A DNA stretch of 64,000 nucleotides from Geopsychrobacter electrodiphilus DSM 16401 (GCF_000384395.1 NZ_ARWE01000001.1:248001-312000); one strand, 5' to 3'. Positions 43,664 through 55,996 are shown, counted from the stretch's first letter. The notes: generated by a model from the sequence alone, not told the origin. Translations and numbers: made by a program.

Positions 43664-44827
43664 TTAGCCCTTGACCGCTGTGACGATCTTTTGCGCGGCA
43701 TCAGCCATGCCGTCGGCGGTGACAATATCAAGCCCTGATTCGGCCAGAATCTTCTTGCCGAGGGCGACATTTGTTCCTTCAAGACGCACGACCAATGGGA
43801 TCTTGACGCCGACCTGTTTGGCCGCTTCGACGATACCGGTGGCAATCACATCACACTTCATGATGCCGCCGAAGATGTTGACCAGGATCCCTTCGACCTT
43901 TTTGTCAGAGAGGATGATCTTGAAGGCTTCGGTGACACGTTCGATGGTTGCGCTGCCGCCAACATCGAGAAAGTTGGCGGGAGCCGCTCCGTAGTGCTGG
44001 ATGATGTCCATGGTCGCCATCGCCAGACCGGCACCATTAACCATGCAGCCGATATTGCCGTCGAGGGCGATATAGGAGAGGTCATACTGCGAGGCCGCGG
44101 TCTCCATCGGATCCTCTTCATCGTAGTCACGCAGATCACGGATGCGGATATGGCGGAAGAGCGCGTTGTCGTCGATGTTGAGCTTGGCATCCAGACAGAG
44201 CAGTTTACCGTCGGCGGTCAGCACCAGCGGGTTGATCTCCAGCAGGGCGCAGTCGGCTTCAATAAAGGCGGTATAGAGGTTCATCAACAGCGGGACTGCC
44301 TGCTTGACCTGAGCGATGGCGAAGCCGAGCTTGAAGGCCACTTTACGCGCCTGAAAGGCGGTCAGGCCGACTACGGGATCGATCACCTCGAAGAAGAGTT
44401 TTTCCGGCGTATTGGCGGCGACCTCTTCGATATCCATCCCCCCCTCGGCTGACGCCATCAGGGTGACCTTTGAGGTTCCGCGATCAACCAGAAAGGAGAC
44501 ATAAAATTCATCGGCAATGTTGCAGCCAGATTCGATCAGGACCCGTTTGACCAGTTTCCCCTCGGGGCCGGTCTGATGTGTGACCAGAGTCATCCCCATC
44601 ATGTCGCGGGTGAATTGTTTGACCTCGTCGGCGGTTTTGGCGATCTTGACCCCGCCACCCTTGCCCCGGCCCCCGGCATGGATCTGGGCCTTGACCGCCC
44701 AGGGCCCTTCGCCCAGACGTTTGGCCCAGTCTCGCGCCGAATTACTGTTGTACACGACGTGACCATCCGGAACCGGTACCCCAAAGTTCCTTAGGATCGC
44801 TTTTGCCTGATACTCGTGAATATTCAT
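43664..44827 (-). CDS. sucC: Succinyl-CoA synthetase, beta subunit
   Basis: A 387-residue ATP-grasp subunit. I start at ATG 44827 ([22 protein letters not shown]), the usual N-terminus, with GGAAG upstream; the frame stays open 37 codons further left through the promoter region. Nucleotide-binding motifs include [16 protein letters not shown], and the phosphate-transfer region has [22 protein letters not shown]. The C-terminal half carries [14 protein letters not shown]. It is the first gene of sucCD. Confidence 0.96.
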   Translation of the reverse strand: MNIHEYQAKAILRNFGVPVPDGHVVYNSNSARDWAKRLGEGPWAVKAQIHAGGRGKGGGVKIAKTADEVKQFTRDMMGMTLVTHQTGPEGKLVKRVLIESGCNIADEFYVSFLVDRGTSKVTLMASAEGGMDIEEVAANTPEKLFFEVIDPVVGLTAFQARKVAFKLGFAIAQVKQAVPLLMNLYTAFIEADCALLEINPLVLTADGKLLCLDAKLNIDDNALFRHIRIRDLRDYDEEDPMETAASQYDLSYIALDGNIGCMVNGAGLAMATMDIIQHYGAAPANFLDVGGSATIERVTEAFKIILSDKKVEGILVNIFGGIMKCDVIATGIVEAAKQVGVKIPLVVRLEGTNVALGKKILAESGLDIVTADGMADAAQKIVTAVKG

Positions 44828-44929
44828 CGCTTCCTCTTTCGTTGAAGATGACAGTCGGCGATCCTTATATGGAGAGCCTGACTGCTGGAAGATGTTCAGC
44901 GTGGCAGCCTCAATTTTGCCACCCGAATG

Positions 44930-44958
44930 CGTATACACCCGCTTTGGCAGAGTGTCAA
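44930..44958 (-). promoter_or_regulatory. Sigma-70 promoter of sucCD
   Basis: On the minus strand, consensus TTGACA (44958-44953), a 17-base spacer and TATACG (44935-44930). The start codon is about 95 bases downstream. Confidence 0.65.
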
Positions 44959-44960
44959 GT

Positions 44961-44985
44961 GGCCAGACCAGGTGACTGGTCGGCC
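44961..44985. promoter_or_regulatory. Dyad operator candidate beside the sucCD -35
   Basis: GACCAG-GTGA-CTGGTC (44966-44981) flanked by GGCC on both sides. It starts 2 bases upstream of the -35 hexamer, a position suited to a transcription factor. Confidence 0.4.
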
Positions 44986-45017
44986 TTCGGGCTCAGCCAG
45001 CGCAGAACGTATTAACG

Positions 45018-45057
45018 AAAGAAGGCTTGCCGCTGGATGTCGCGACAGGCCTTCTTT
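45018..45057 (-). terminator. Hairpin terminator after the transaldolase gene
   Basis: AAAGAAGGC (45018-45026) and GCCTTCTTT (45049-45057) form a 9-pair stem with a 22-base loop that contains the palindrome TGTCGCGACA. The T-run is stronger on the plus strand, but the only gene ending toward it is on the minus strand. Confidence 0.55.
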
Positions 45058-45144
45058 TTTGATCAGACCTTTAAGTGGCGAAAGGTCAGGGAAACTGTCG
45101 GACTAGTCGTGCTCCGATTGCAAGGCAGTTCGTCCGGCAGGTTC

Positions 45145-45783
45145 CTAGCGTTTTTTCCAATCGGCCAGGAATTTGTCGATGCCGGCATCGGTCAATGGAT
45201 GTTTAGTTAATTGCTGCATGACGCTATAAGGGATGGTGCAGATATCTGCACCGATCAGTCCGGCGTTCAGCACATGCAGGGGGTTGCGGATAGAGGCGAC
45301 AATAATTTCGGTTTCATAACCGTAGTTATCTAACAGGGTGCGGATCTGTTCGACTAATTCCATCCCGTCATGGCCGACGTCATCAAGACGCCCAACAAAC
45401 GGCGAAACATAACTGGCGCCAGCCTTGGCCGCCAGGAGTGCCTGAACTGCACTGAAGATCAGGGTGACGTTGGTTTTGATCCCTTCATTGCTGAAGATAC
45501 GGGTCGCCTTAAGCCCTTCCTCGGTCATCGGCACCTTGACCACAATGTTCGGGTGAATCGCGGCCAGATCACGTCCTTCCTTGACCATTCCCGGCGCGTC
45601 AAGCGCGATCACTTCGGCCGAGATCGGGCCATCGACAATTCCGGTGATTTCAGTGATGACCTCTTTGAAGTCACGACCACTCTTGGCAATCAACGATGGA
45701 TTGGTGGTGACGCCATCGACGAGGCCCAGTTCATTGGCGGCGCGGATTTCAGCGACTTCGGCGGTATCGATAAAAAATTTCAT
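45145..45783 (-). CDS. tal: Transaldolase, small TalC/FSA-type
   Basis: A 212-residue TIM-barrel aldolase of the short transaldolase/fructose-6-phosphate aldolase family. It shows [21 protein letters not shown], the Schiff-base lysine in [14 protein letters not shown] (about residue 85), [29 protein letters not shown] and the C-terminal [15 protein letters not shown]. It transfers dihydroxyacetone units in the non-oxidative pentose phosphate pathway; transaldolase versus FSA activity cannot be settled from sequence alone. AAGGAG precedes ATG 45783. It follows a small membrane protein gene by 27 bases. Confidence 0.93.
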   Translation of the reverse strand: MKFFIDTAEVAEIRAANELGLVDGVTTNPSLIAKSGRDFKEVITEITGIVDGPISAEVIALDAPGMVKEGRDLAAIHPNIVVKVPMTEEGLKATRIFSNEGIKTNVTLIFSAVQALLAAKAGASYVSPFVGRLDDVGHDGMELVEQIRTLLDNYGYETEIIVASIRNPLHVLNAGLIGADICTIPYSVMQQLTKHPLTDAGIDKFLADWKKR

Positions 45784-45810
45784 ACAATCTCCTTGGTAAA
45801 AGTGAGGTGG

Positions 45811-46059
45811 TTAATGCTTCTTTTTGAACTGGCTGCGGCACTTGCGCGAGCAGAAGTAGTGCTGCTGCCCCTGGATATTGGCTTTAACGGATTCGCTGAG
45901 AGGGATATAGGTCCCGCATTGCGGATCGAGCACCATCTGTTCCCCCTCCGGCTTTGCATTGTCACTACTTTTCGGTCCCTTGGAGCGTGACGGGAAGAGG
46001 GTCTGGATAAAACTGTAGCCGACAAAAAAGAGCAGGACGAGTAAGAGAAGTTTGATCAT
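45811..46059 (-). CDS. Small membrane-anchored protein with YHS/TRASH-like cysteine motif
   Basis: An 82-residue protein with an N-terminal membrane helix (MIKLLLLVLLFFVGYSFI), a polar linker, then MVLDPQCGTYIPLSES and HYFCSRKCRSQF. The arrangement of one cysteine followed by C-x3-C recalls YHS/TRASH metal-binding modules and is seen in small proteins placed near folK in related genomes (my recollection). It lies 6 bases after folK and 27 before the transaldolase gene, so the three are probably co-transcribed. A metal-related role is a guess. Confidence 0.7.
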   Translation of the reverse strand: MIKLLLLVLLFFVGYSFIQTLFPSRSKGPKSSDNAKPEGEQMVLDPQCGTYIPLSESVKANIQGQQHYFCSRKCRSQFKKKH

Positions 46060-46065
46060 AATTAT

Positions 46066-46578
46066 CTACCAGGTCAGGGTTAGCAGCAGTATGTTTTTGA
46101 TCTCCGGTAACCGACTGAGCGTTTCAGACAACTTTAGTCTGGAGATCGGATGGCAGAGGTCGGGTGACAGAGCAACCAGGGGCTCCAGCACAAAGCGGCG
46201 CTCAAGCATCCGGGGATGAGGAATTTCGAGGTCCTCTTCCTTGATCTGGTGTTGACCGTGGAGCAACAGATCAATGTCGAGGGTGCGCGCCCCCCAGTGT
46301 TCCAACCGTTCACGACCTTCGGCCTGTTCGATCCCCAGACAGAGGGCTAACAGTTCCCGTGGCCTGAGCTGCGTTTCAAGCCGCAGAACCGCATTGAGGT
46401 AATCGGGTTGTCCTGCCGGGCCACCCACTGGTGGGGTCTGGTAGAGCGGGGAGGCTTGACAGTCGCTGACAGCGGGATGCTCGCCCAATGCCTGACGAGT
46501 GCGTCGGAACGCCGCGAGGGGATCGCCCAGATTGCCACCCAGTCCCAAAAATACTGAAGTTTTTTGCACAGATTTCAT
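46066..46578 (-). CDS. folK: 2-amino-4-hydroxy-6-hydroxymethyldihydropteridine pyrophosphokinase
   Basis: A 170-residue HPPK of folate biosynthesis, which transfers pyrophosphate from ATP to hydroxymethyl-dihydropterin. It shows FLGLGGNLGDP, the NAVLRLET segment, and the signature WGARTLDIDLLLHG with two magnesium-binding aspartates. IPHPRMLERRFVLEPLVALSPDL completes the family pattern. The ribosome site is weak. Length is typical. Confidence 0.95.
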   Translation of the reverse strand: MKSVQKTSVFLGLGGNLGDPLAAFRRTRQALGEHPAVSDCQASPLYQTPPVGGPAGQPDYLNAVLRLETQLRPRELLALCLGIEQAEGRERLEHWGARTLDIDLLLHGQHQIKEEDLEIPHPRMLERRFVLEPLVALSPDLCHPISRLKLSETLSRLPEIKNILLLTLTW

Positions 46579-46750
46579 CGGTAGGGCATTAAAGCACAGG
46601 GGCTAAATCGAAATCAATTTGTAAGCAGTGGTGTTTGCCGTCCGGTCGGCCTGTACCGATTTTGCTTCCTTCGGTCGCCGAATTTTTTTCAATTATCAAG
46701 GTGTCCTGGATGACAGTAAAGGCTCACAATGGGGGATTGTTACACAGGAG

Positions 46751-46837
46751 GAATGACTGAACCTGTCAGTGGTGACGGTCTACGAAGATAAGTCGAATAA
46801 TCTCAACCTGCAGGCGCCGATTCAGTTAGGTGCCTGA
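46751..46837 (+). pseudogene. Possible remnant of a FliW gene
   Basis: Reading GAA TGA at 46751-46756 and on to TGA 46835 gives LNLSVVTVYEDKS and then NLNLQAPIQL. This resembles the C-terminal strand pattern of the flagellar assembly factor FliW (VTxxxDpxxxxxNLqAPI). There is no start codon or upstream reading frame. The match is short and by memory, so it may be chance. The rest of 46579-46842 shows no gene I can support. Confidence 0.3.
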
Positions 46838-46842
46838 GAGCT

Positions 46843-47286
46843 TTACCTGGCCAGCGCCTTTGAGCGGATGTTGAATCGATACACCGAGAAGGCATCGTTC
46901 AGGTCAAGAATAGCGATGGTGATTTCTGCATCGCCGGTACTGTATCTGGCGGCCACAGTGTAGCTGACGACGAGCCGGTCTTTGTCGGAAAAAACTTCTT
47001 CAAAGTGTGGTTTTCCCAGGTCCTGGAGCTCGCCGACCCTTGAGAGAGCCTTCAGGGCAGAGGCCAGTTTAGCGGCAGAGGTCTTTTGCATAAAGGTGGC
47101 GGACATATATTTCTGTGCTACAGCAGGATCCCATTTTGAGAGCTCGGGGATCACCCGCAGCAGATAGGGGACTGCAGTGGTGGCGTACTGCTTCTCCTTC
47201 TGAGCCGAATAATAATGGAAGCTGGCAATTATGGTTATTGCGACGGATGCCAGAACACAGATCATGATAAAAATCTTTTTTTTCAT
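46843..47286 (-). CDS. Hypothetical membrane-anchored periplasmic protein
   Basis: A 147-residue protein with a basic start and one hydrophobic helix (MKKKIFIMICVLASVAITIIASF), either an uncleaved anchor or a signal peptide. The rest is a compact domain with the pattern AVPYLLRVIPELSKWDPAVAQKYMS and a beta-rich half (DKDRLVVSYTVAARYSTGDAEITIAILDL), similar in style to small NTF2-like or DUF4019-type folds. AGGG lies upstream of ATG 47286. It stands alone between flagellar-gene remnants. The function is unknown. Confidence 0.7.
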   Translation of the reverse strand: MKKKIFIMICVLASVAITIIASFHYYSAQKEKQYATTAVPYLLRVIPELSKWDPAVAQKYMSATFMQKTSAAKLASALKALSRVGELQDLGKPHFEEVFSDKDRLVVSYTVAARYSTGDAEITIAILDLNDAFSVYRFNIRSKALAR

Positions 47287-47399
47287 AGAACCCTACATGC
47301 AGGACTTAGATTGACGAAGCATTGAATTTGAGCCGCCAGAAGTTAACACGGAACCGCTTGAAATTGCCAATAAGCTGATTATGGACCTTCGTCGAATTG

Positions 47400-47662
47400 G
47401 TGCGCTGGCAGACTCGTGCGGCGCTCAACAGCTTGAAACCGGTGTCCCTGGGTGCGCGGGGTGATATTGCGCAAATGATTCTGGCGGCGGCGCGGCAAGC
47501 CAGCGGTGGATATTTGTTGAAGATCCTGAGCTGCAGAGAAGTTCTGGGCGGGGTGCCGATCGGACCGAAATCCCCATCCCTTTATATCAGGCTGTGGCCG
47601 AAATTCTAGCCTTTGTGTATCCGCCCAATAATCGTTATGCAGCGCGTAAATCCGGGAATTAG
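47400..47662 (+). pseudogene. Degraded FlhB-like C-terminal-domain gene
   Basis: Conceptual pieces in three frames add up to the short FlhB-related protein (cytoplasmic domain only). Frame one gives KPVSLGARGDIAQMILAAARQA. A shift gives AVDI. A further shift gives FVEDPELQR and then TEIPIPLYQAVAEILAFVY before the stop TAG 47660-47662. The intact family reads roughly 'APrV.AkG.g..A..I..lAre.gi.i.edpeL...L...dlg.eIP..LY.aVAeiLAfvY'. Two frame changes break it and no clear ribosome site precedes it. Function has presumably been lost. Confidence 0.6.
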
Positions 47663-47689
47663 CGCCGCTTTTGCTCACCTGAAAAAGCC

Positions 47690-47718
47690 TTTACACCCAA
47701 CACCCCTTGGTGTATCTT
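47690..47718 (+). promoter_or_regulatory. Promoter of tRNA-Ser
   Basis: TTTACA (47690-47695), a 17-base spacer, then TATCTT (47713-47718). Transcription would start within about 5 bases of the tRNA. Confidence 0.6.
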
Positions 47719-47729
47719 GTCCAGCCTGC

Positions 47730-47817
<88 letters not shown>

Positions 47818-47826
47818 GTTTCTACT

Positions 47827-47948
47827 GGGCTGATCAAAAACGCCCATCTGCGGCGTTACCCTCGGACCGCTTCAACGACGTACCATTGAGGTACGTCTTA
47901 TTCTGCGGACCTTCGGGCGCCTTGCATCTGGGCATTTTTGATCAGCCC
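47827..47948. repeat. Palindromic 122-base intergenic element
   Basis: The ends GGGCTGATCAAAAACGCCC (47827-47845) and GGGCATTTTTGATCAGCCC (47930-47948) are inverted repeats with 18 of 19 matches. In the centre GACGTACC and GGTACGTC flank ATTGA. The whole element can fold as one long hairpin, like a MITE or REP-type unit. It begins 9 bases after tRNA-Ser and may also terminate its transcript. Confidence 0.7.
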
Positions 47949-48067
47949 GGCAACTGGCTACGACAGTTGAAGTTAATGTTAAAGCAAAAGTGCAAGGGCT
48001 AAGCAATTGCTGCAACACAGCAGTTGGTGAGTTTTTGCAACGCCATCTTCTTTGATTTGCCGGCAGA

Positions 48068-48175
48068 AGTGACAGCCGGGTCCCACGCAACGAGCGGTTG
48101 TGAACTCCGTCAGGCCCGGAAGGGAGCAGCGGCAGCAGCTTGATCGTGTGCCGTGGGGGTGCCTGGCTGTCACTT
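48068..48175 (+). ncRNA. ffs: Signal recognition particle RNA (4.5S, small type)
   Basis: The conserved apical core GTCAGGCCCGGAAGGGAGCAGC, in segments GTCAGGCCCGGAAGG and GAGCAGC, is intact. The ends AGTGACAGCC and GGCTGTCACT pair over 10 bases. The fold is a single extended hairpin of about 108 bases. It pairs with Ffh to target membrane proteins. Its position just upstream of dnaX is a common arrangement. Ends are estimated from the stem and may be off by a few bases. Confidence 0.92.
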
Positions 48176-48286
48176 GTGTTGGCAAGTTTATAGAGTCCGG
48201 GAATTGTGGTTTTTCCCAGGCTCTTATCTCCTCACCCCTAACACCTCCGCCTTTACGGGCCGAGTTCACGGCGAGGACATCTCCCC

Positions 48287-50014
48287 ATGTCGTACATGGT
48301 ACTGGCGCGCAAATGGCGCCCCCAGCAGTTTGATGATCTGATCGGTCAGGAGCACGTCAGCCAGACGCTGAAGAATGCGATCACGGCCGACCGGGTGCAT
48401 CACGCCTTTCTGTTTACCGGGGCCCGTGGTGTCGGTAAGACCTCGGCGGCGCGGATCTTTGCCAAGGCGCTGAACTGCGCTGAAGGTCCGACCCTGACCC
48501 CCTGCGGGGTTTGTCCCTCCTGTGTTGAAATTACCGCCAGCCGTGGCATCGATGTCTTTGAAATCGACGGCGCCTCGAATACCGGCGTCGATGATATCCG
48601 CGAACTGCGTGAAAATATCCGCTACCTGCCGTCTACTTCCCGCTATAAAATCTTTATTATCGATGAAGTCCATATGCTCTCAATCAATGCCTTCAATGCG
48701 CTGTTGAAGACACTTGAAGAGCCTCCTGATCACGCAAAGTTCATCTTCGCTACGACCGAACCCCATAAAATTCCGGTTACGATTCTGTCGCGCTGCCAAC
48801 GTTTCGATTTCCGCAAGATAGCCCTCGGCAAGGTCGCGGCGCGGTTGAAGACGATTGCCGCCGCAGAGGGGATAAAGGTCAGCGATGCCGGGCTGACGAT
48901 GATTGCCCGCGCTGGTGGCGGCAGCATGCGTGACTCCCAGTCGACCTTTGATCAGGTGATCGCTTACTGCGGAGAACAGGTTGATGATGTTCAACTTCAG
49001 GGGCTGCTCGGGATGGTTGACCAGCGCCTGTTGATCAATCTGCTGGAGGCAATTTTTGAGGGTGATGCTGGACGGGGATTGGGGATTCTGCAACAGGTCG
49101 ACGAACAGGGTCATTCTTTCCGGCAGTTCTGCCAGCAGCTGATTGAGCTGGTGCGCGCCTTACTCTTTATCAGCGTCGTCGAGGATCCGAGCGAGATGCT
49201 GGAGGTCAGCGAATCTGAGCTGCAGGAGTTGAGAAAATTGGCCGTTTCGGCAGATCTTAATCGCCTGCAGCGGACGCTGACCCTGTTGATGCAAACCGAA
49301 ACTCAGCTCGCGCATGCGAATTATCCGCGGTTGTGTGTCGAGATGGCGGTGGTCAAGTTGGCCAGCCTGCCGAACGGCGCCGATGTCGCGCATCTGATTC
49401 ATAAGCTGGATCTGCTCGAGAAGCGCCTGCCAGTTGGCGGAGTGGTTCCGTCACGACCTGCGCGGACTGAAACTTCTTCCAACATTCCGCCGCCTCCACC
49501 GCAGCCGTTCAGGTCTTCTCCACCAGCGGAGGAACCGGAATCTCCAGCGGAATCCAGAGTTCAAGAACCTGTCCCTGTACCCGCAACTGCCCCGGCCGCT
49601 CCACGACAGCAGGATTGGGCAGGCCTGGTTGAGTTTGTCAATCAGAAGCGTCGCGCCCTCGGTTCGGTGCTTGAGCACGCTCACCCGTTGACCAGTGAGT
49701 TGCCGCTGCTCAAGTTCGGGTATCCGGAGGGTTCGTTCAATCTGCAGCTGTTGGGAGACAGCGAGACTCGCAGTGCGCTTGAAGCCCTCGCGGCAGAGTT
49801 TTTTGGCCGCCCGGTGCGCCTGGAGGTGGTCAAGATGGACGGGGAGCAACAGCCCGCAACCCCGACTTTTGCCCAGCAGCAGAAGGAAGAGCAAGTCAGT
49901 CGTCAGCAGCAGTTGCGCGATAACGCGAATGAACACCCGATGGTCAAGGCAGCCAAAAATATTTTCGATGGCGAGGTCGAAGATGTTCGGCCGATTGATA
50001 AAGGTTTTATCTGA
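48287..50014 (+). CDS. dnaX: DNA polymerase III tau/gamma subunit
   Basis: A 575-residue clamp-loader ATPase. The opening SYMVLARKWRPQQFDDLIGQEHV is diagnostic. Walker A is GARGVGKTSAARIF (about 46-53), the zinc module uses cysteines in LNCAEGPTLTPCGVCPSC, and Walker B/sensor regions are FIIDEVHMLS and FIFATTEPHKIP. A proline-rich linker (PPPPPQPFRSSPP) separates the ATPase from a tau-type C-terminal region. I see no A-AAA-AAG slippery site, so a shorter gamma form by frameshift is not evident. GAGGAC precedes ATG 48287. Confidence 0.96.
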   Translation: MSYMVLARKWRPQQFDDLIGQEHVSQTLKNAITADRVHHAFLFTGARGVGKTSAARIFAKALNCAEGPTLTPCGVCPSCVEITASRGIDVFEIDGASNTGVDDIRELRENIRYLPSTSRYKIFIIDEVHMLSINAFNALLKTLEEPPDHAKFIFATTEPHKIPVTILSRCQRFDFRKIALGKVAARLKTIAAAEGIKVSDAGLTMIARAGGGSMRDSQSTFDQVIAYCGEQVDDVQLQGLLGMVDQRLLINLLEAIFEGDAGRGLGILQQVDEQGHSFRQFCQQLIELVRALLFISVVEDPSEMLEVSESELQELRKLAVSADLNRLQRTLTLLMQTETQLAHANYPRLCVEMAVVKLASLPNGADVAHLIHKLDLLEKRLPVGGVVPSRPARTETSSNIPPPPPQPFRSSPPAEEPESPAESRVQEPVPVPATAPAAPRQQDWAGLVEFVNQKRRALGSVLEHAHPLTSELPLLKFGYPEGSFNLQLLGDSETRSALEALAAEFFGRPVRLEVVKMDGEQQPATPTFAQQQKEEQVSRQQQLRDNANEHPMVKAAKNIFDGEVEDVRPIDKGFI

Positions 50015-50057
50015 GATTCTGGTGAAAAAAATTCACGATCTGCAAGGAGAAAAGTAG

Positions 50058-50372
50058 ATGGCTAAAGGTCTTGGTAATATCATGAAGCAGGCCCAGCAGA
50101 TGCAACAACGTATGGCCCGCGTTCAGCAGGAGCTTGAAGCGCGTCAGGTAGAAGCTTCTGCCGGTGGCGGTATGGTGACCGCTGTTGTTACCGGCAAGAT
50201 GCAGCTTGTGAGCCTGAAGATTGAAAAGGACGTGGTTGATCCTGAAGATGTTGACATGCTGCAGGATCTGGTCTCGGCTGCGGTTAACGAAGCCTTGAAG
50301 AAGAGCCAGGAGATGATGCAAGAGGAGATGGGTAAGGTGACCGGTGGTATGAACCTTCCCGGTTTGTTCTGA
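50058..50372 (+). CDS. ybaB: YbaB/EbfC nucleoid-associated protein
   Basis: A 104-residue DNA-binding protein: MAKGLGNIMKQAQQMQQRMARVQQELEARQVEASAGGGMVTAVVTGKMQL with a long N-terminal helix, then VSLKIEKDVVDPEDVDMLQDLVSAAVNEALKK. The methionine-rich tail is normal. AAGGAGA lies just before ATG 50058. It sits between dnaX and recR as in most bacteria, 43 bases after dnaX. Confidence 0.96.
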   Translation: MAKGLGNIMKQAQQMQQRMARVQQELEARQVEASAGGGMVTAVVTGKMQLVSLKIEKDVVDPEDVDMLQDLVSAAVNEALKKSQEMMQEEMGKVTGGMNLPGLF

Positions 50373-50407
50373 ACCTGCTGCTGTTGAATTTAGATTACTC
50401 TTCATCC

Positions 50408-50444
50408 AAAAGGCCGTCGGCAACTGTTCCGGGGGTCTTTTGTT
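50408..50444 (+). terminator. Terminator after dnaX-ybaB
   Basis: AAAAGGCC (50408-50415) pairs with GGTCTTTT (50434-50441), including one G-T pair, and T-rich sequence follows. It separates recR into its own unit; the rest of 50445-50664 is A+T-rich spacer. Confidence 0.5.
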
Positions 50445-50664
50445 GTTTTGTCCTCTGGCGCAAGAAGCTGGAATTCAGACGATAGTTGTGGTTTGAAATT
50501 GTGGACTGTATACAATAAAAGATTGAAATGGAGAAAGTTGTTATGCTAAAGTCCTCGCCTGGTCAGACCAATGGACCAAGAATATTTTCGCTAGAATTTA
50601 AATTTTTAGCGTCCCTGAAAAAAATAAAACAGCATTTTAATTTGTTGGAAATAGGGCATTTCCC

Positions 50665-51264
50665 ATGCTAGGCTCGCTCCCATCTTTTGCCAGATTGGTC
50701 GCCGAACTCGGCAAGCTCCCGGGGATTGGCGGTAAGACCGCCACGCGACTGGCGTTTCATCTGTTGCGCAAATCGCAGGAAGACGTTCAGGCTCTGGCAA
50801 CCGCGATGGTAGAGATGAAGCGTAATCTCTCTTTCTGCGTCCGTTGCTTCAATATCGCCGAAGGCGAACTGTGCCGCATCTGCACTGATGCTGGCCGGGA
50901 TGAGAGTTGTCTTTGTGTTGTGCAGGAACCGCAGGATCTGATTGCGATCGAACGCAGCCATGGCTTTCGCGGGCAGTATCATGTTTTGCATGGCGCCCTC
51001 TCGCCCCTTGATGGCGTTGGTCCTGAGGACCTCAAACTTCCGCAACTGCTTGAGCGGCTCAGGGGCGACAAGATTCACGAAGTTCTGGTCGCGACCAGCT
51101 TCACCGTAGAAGGGGAGGCGACGGCGCTCTATCTGGCCCGGATCCTCAAGGATACAGGGATTAAGATGACGCGCCTGGCTCATGGCATCCCTCTGGGGAG
51201 TGATCTCGAGTACATCGATTCGGCTACGGTCCATCAGGCGATTGATAGCCGGCGTGAATTCTAG
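50665..51264 (+). CDS. recR: Recombination mediator RecR
   Basis: A 199-residue protein that acts with RecF/RecO to load RecA. It has the helix-hairpin-helix LGKLPGIGGKTATRLAFHLL, the four-cysteine zinc finger CVRCFNIAEGELCRICTDAGRD, and the Toprim region CVVQEPQDLIAIERSHGFRGQYHVLHGALSPLDGVGPEDL. The end TVHQAIDSRREF is typical. An inverted repeat GGAAAT/ATTTCC (50647-50663) immediately precedes the ATG and covers the only AGGG that could serve as ribosome site. Confidence 0.96.
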   Translation: MLGSLPSFARLVAELGKLPGIGGKTATRLAFHLLRKSQEDVQALATAMVEMKRNLSFCVRCFNIAEGELCRICTDAGRDESCLCVVQEPQDLIAIERSHGFRGQYHVLHGALSPLDGVGPEDLKLPQLLERLRGDKIHEVLVATSFTVEGEATALYLARILKDTGIKMTRLAHGIPLGSDLEYIDSATVHQAIDSRREF

Positions 51265-51427
51265 ATAATTTGTTCCAGAAATATGTCCTCTGACAGGTAT
51301 TTTAACCAAGATCTGTTAGAAGTTTATCCAGGCTTAAATCTCTACTGACTCCATACAATCGACGAAAAAAAATTGGTAGAAAACAGTTGAGCGTGATCTA
51401 TCCGTTCACCAGCGAAGGAGGAAACTG

Positions 51428-55009
<3,582 letters not shown>

Positions 55010-55036
55010 GCTGATTGTTTTAAGTTGAAACATCGA

Positions 55037-55071
55037 GGCTCCCGACAATTAATTTGTCGGGAGCCTTTTTA
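55037..55071 (+). terminator. Terminator of the pyruvate:ferredoxin oxidoreductase gene
   Basis: GGCTCCCGACAA (55037-55048) and TTGTCGGGAGCC (55054-55065) form a perfect 12-pair stem followed by TTTTT. Confidence 0.92.
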
Positions 55072-55090
55072 ACTTCTATGCAGGGGTGCT

Positions 55091-55996
55091 ATGACGGAAT
55101 TCTTTTCAGTCTTTTTCAATGTGATTCTGCCCGTGTTCGGTATAGTCGCCCTCGGAGCCCTTCTGGGCGGTCGGCTGGAACTGCAGGCGCGCACTCTTAC
55201 CCGTGCGGCCTATTATGTGTTCGTGCCGGCATTTATCTTTCAGGCCATCAGCAGCGCGACCGTCCCGTTGGGCAGCGCGATGAAGATGATTTTATTTATC
55301 GTGCTCACCCATGTGCTGGCGGCCCTGGTTGCCGGCGGCATAGGTCGGGTGCTGGGGAAATCGAAGGAGATGATCGCCGCGTTTGTGATGATCGCGGCTT
55401 TCGGTAATGTCGGCAATTACGGGTTGGCGGTGATCCGGTTTCGACTCGGGGATGCCGCCCTGGCGCCGGCGACGATCTATTTTGTGGCCATAAGCATTAC
55501 CGCCTTTGTGATCTGTGTCGGTGCCGCAGGTTGGGCACATGGGGGCAGCAAGGGCGCGATCTGGGGGGTCGTCAAGACGCCGGCGCTTTGGGCGACGATC
55601 CCGGCGCTGCTGGTTTTATCCTGTGGCTTGACGCCCCCGTTGGTGATCAGTCGCATGATCGGCCTGCTGGCCGATGCCATGATTCCGGTGATGCTTTTTG
55701 CCCTGGGGTTGCAACTGCTCGAGCAGCGGCGGGTGTCTCTTTCTCGAGATGTTCTCCTGGCCACAGGCATGCGCCTTTTGCTGGTGCCGGCCCTTGCTTT
55801 TGGTGTTGCCATCCCTTTCACACTGGGTCCGATCGAAAACGCGGCGGGAATTCTCCAAGCCGGAATGCCAGCGGCGATTCTGGTGGCGATTATCTCGAAG
55901 GAGAATAATATTGTCCCCAATTTTGTGACCTCGGTTGTCGTGGTCTCGACCCTGGCGAGTCTGGTGACGCTGACCCTGCTGATGGTCATGCTTTAG
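55091..55996 (+). CDS. AEC-family (auxin efflux carrier-like) membrane transporter
   Basis: A 301-residue protein with about 10 hydrophobic segments. The N-terminus FFNVILPVFGIVALGALLG and the internal AAFGNVGNYGLAVIRF are typical of AEC permeases, which export or import carboxylates such as malate or malonate. AGGGG lies before ATG 55091. It stands alone between the oxidoreductase terminator and the convergent signalling operon. The substrate cannot be inferred. Confidence 0.83.
   Translation: MTEFFSVFFNVILPVFGIVALGALLGGRLELQARTLTRAAYYVFVPAFIFQAISSATVPLGSAMKMILFIVLTHVLAALVAGGIGRVLGKSKEMIAAFVMIAAFGNVGNYGLAVIRFRLGDAALAPATIYFVAISITAFVICVGAAGWAHGGSKGAIWGVVKTPALWATIPALLVLSCGLTPPLVISRMIGLLADAMIPVMLFALGLQLLEQRRVSLSRDVLLATGMRLLLVPALAFGVAIPFTLGPIENAAGILQAGMPAAILVAIISKENNIVPNFVTSVVVVSTLASLVTLTLLMVML

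Noticed and set aside
48287-50014. Programmed frameshift in dnaX giving a gamma form
   Set aside because: No A-AAA-AAG-type slippery site with downstream hairpin could be found.
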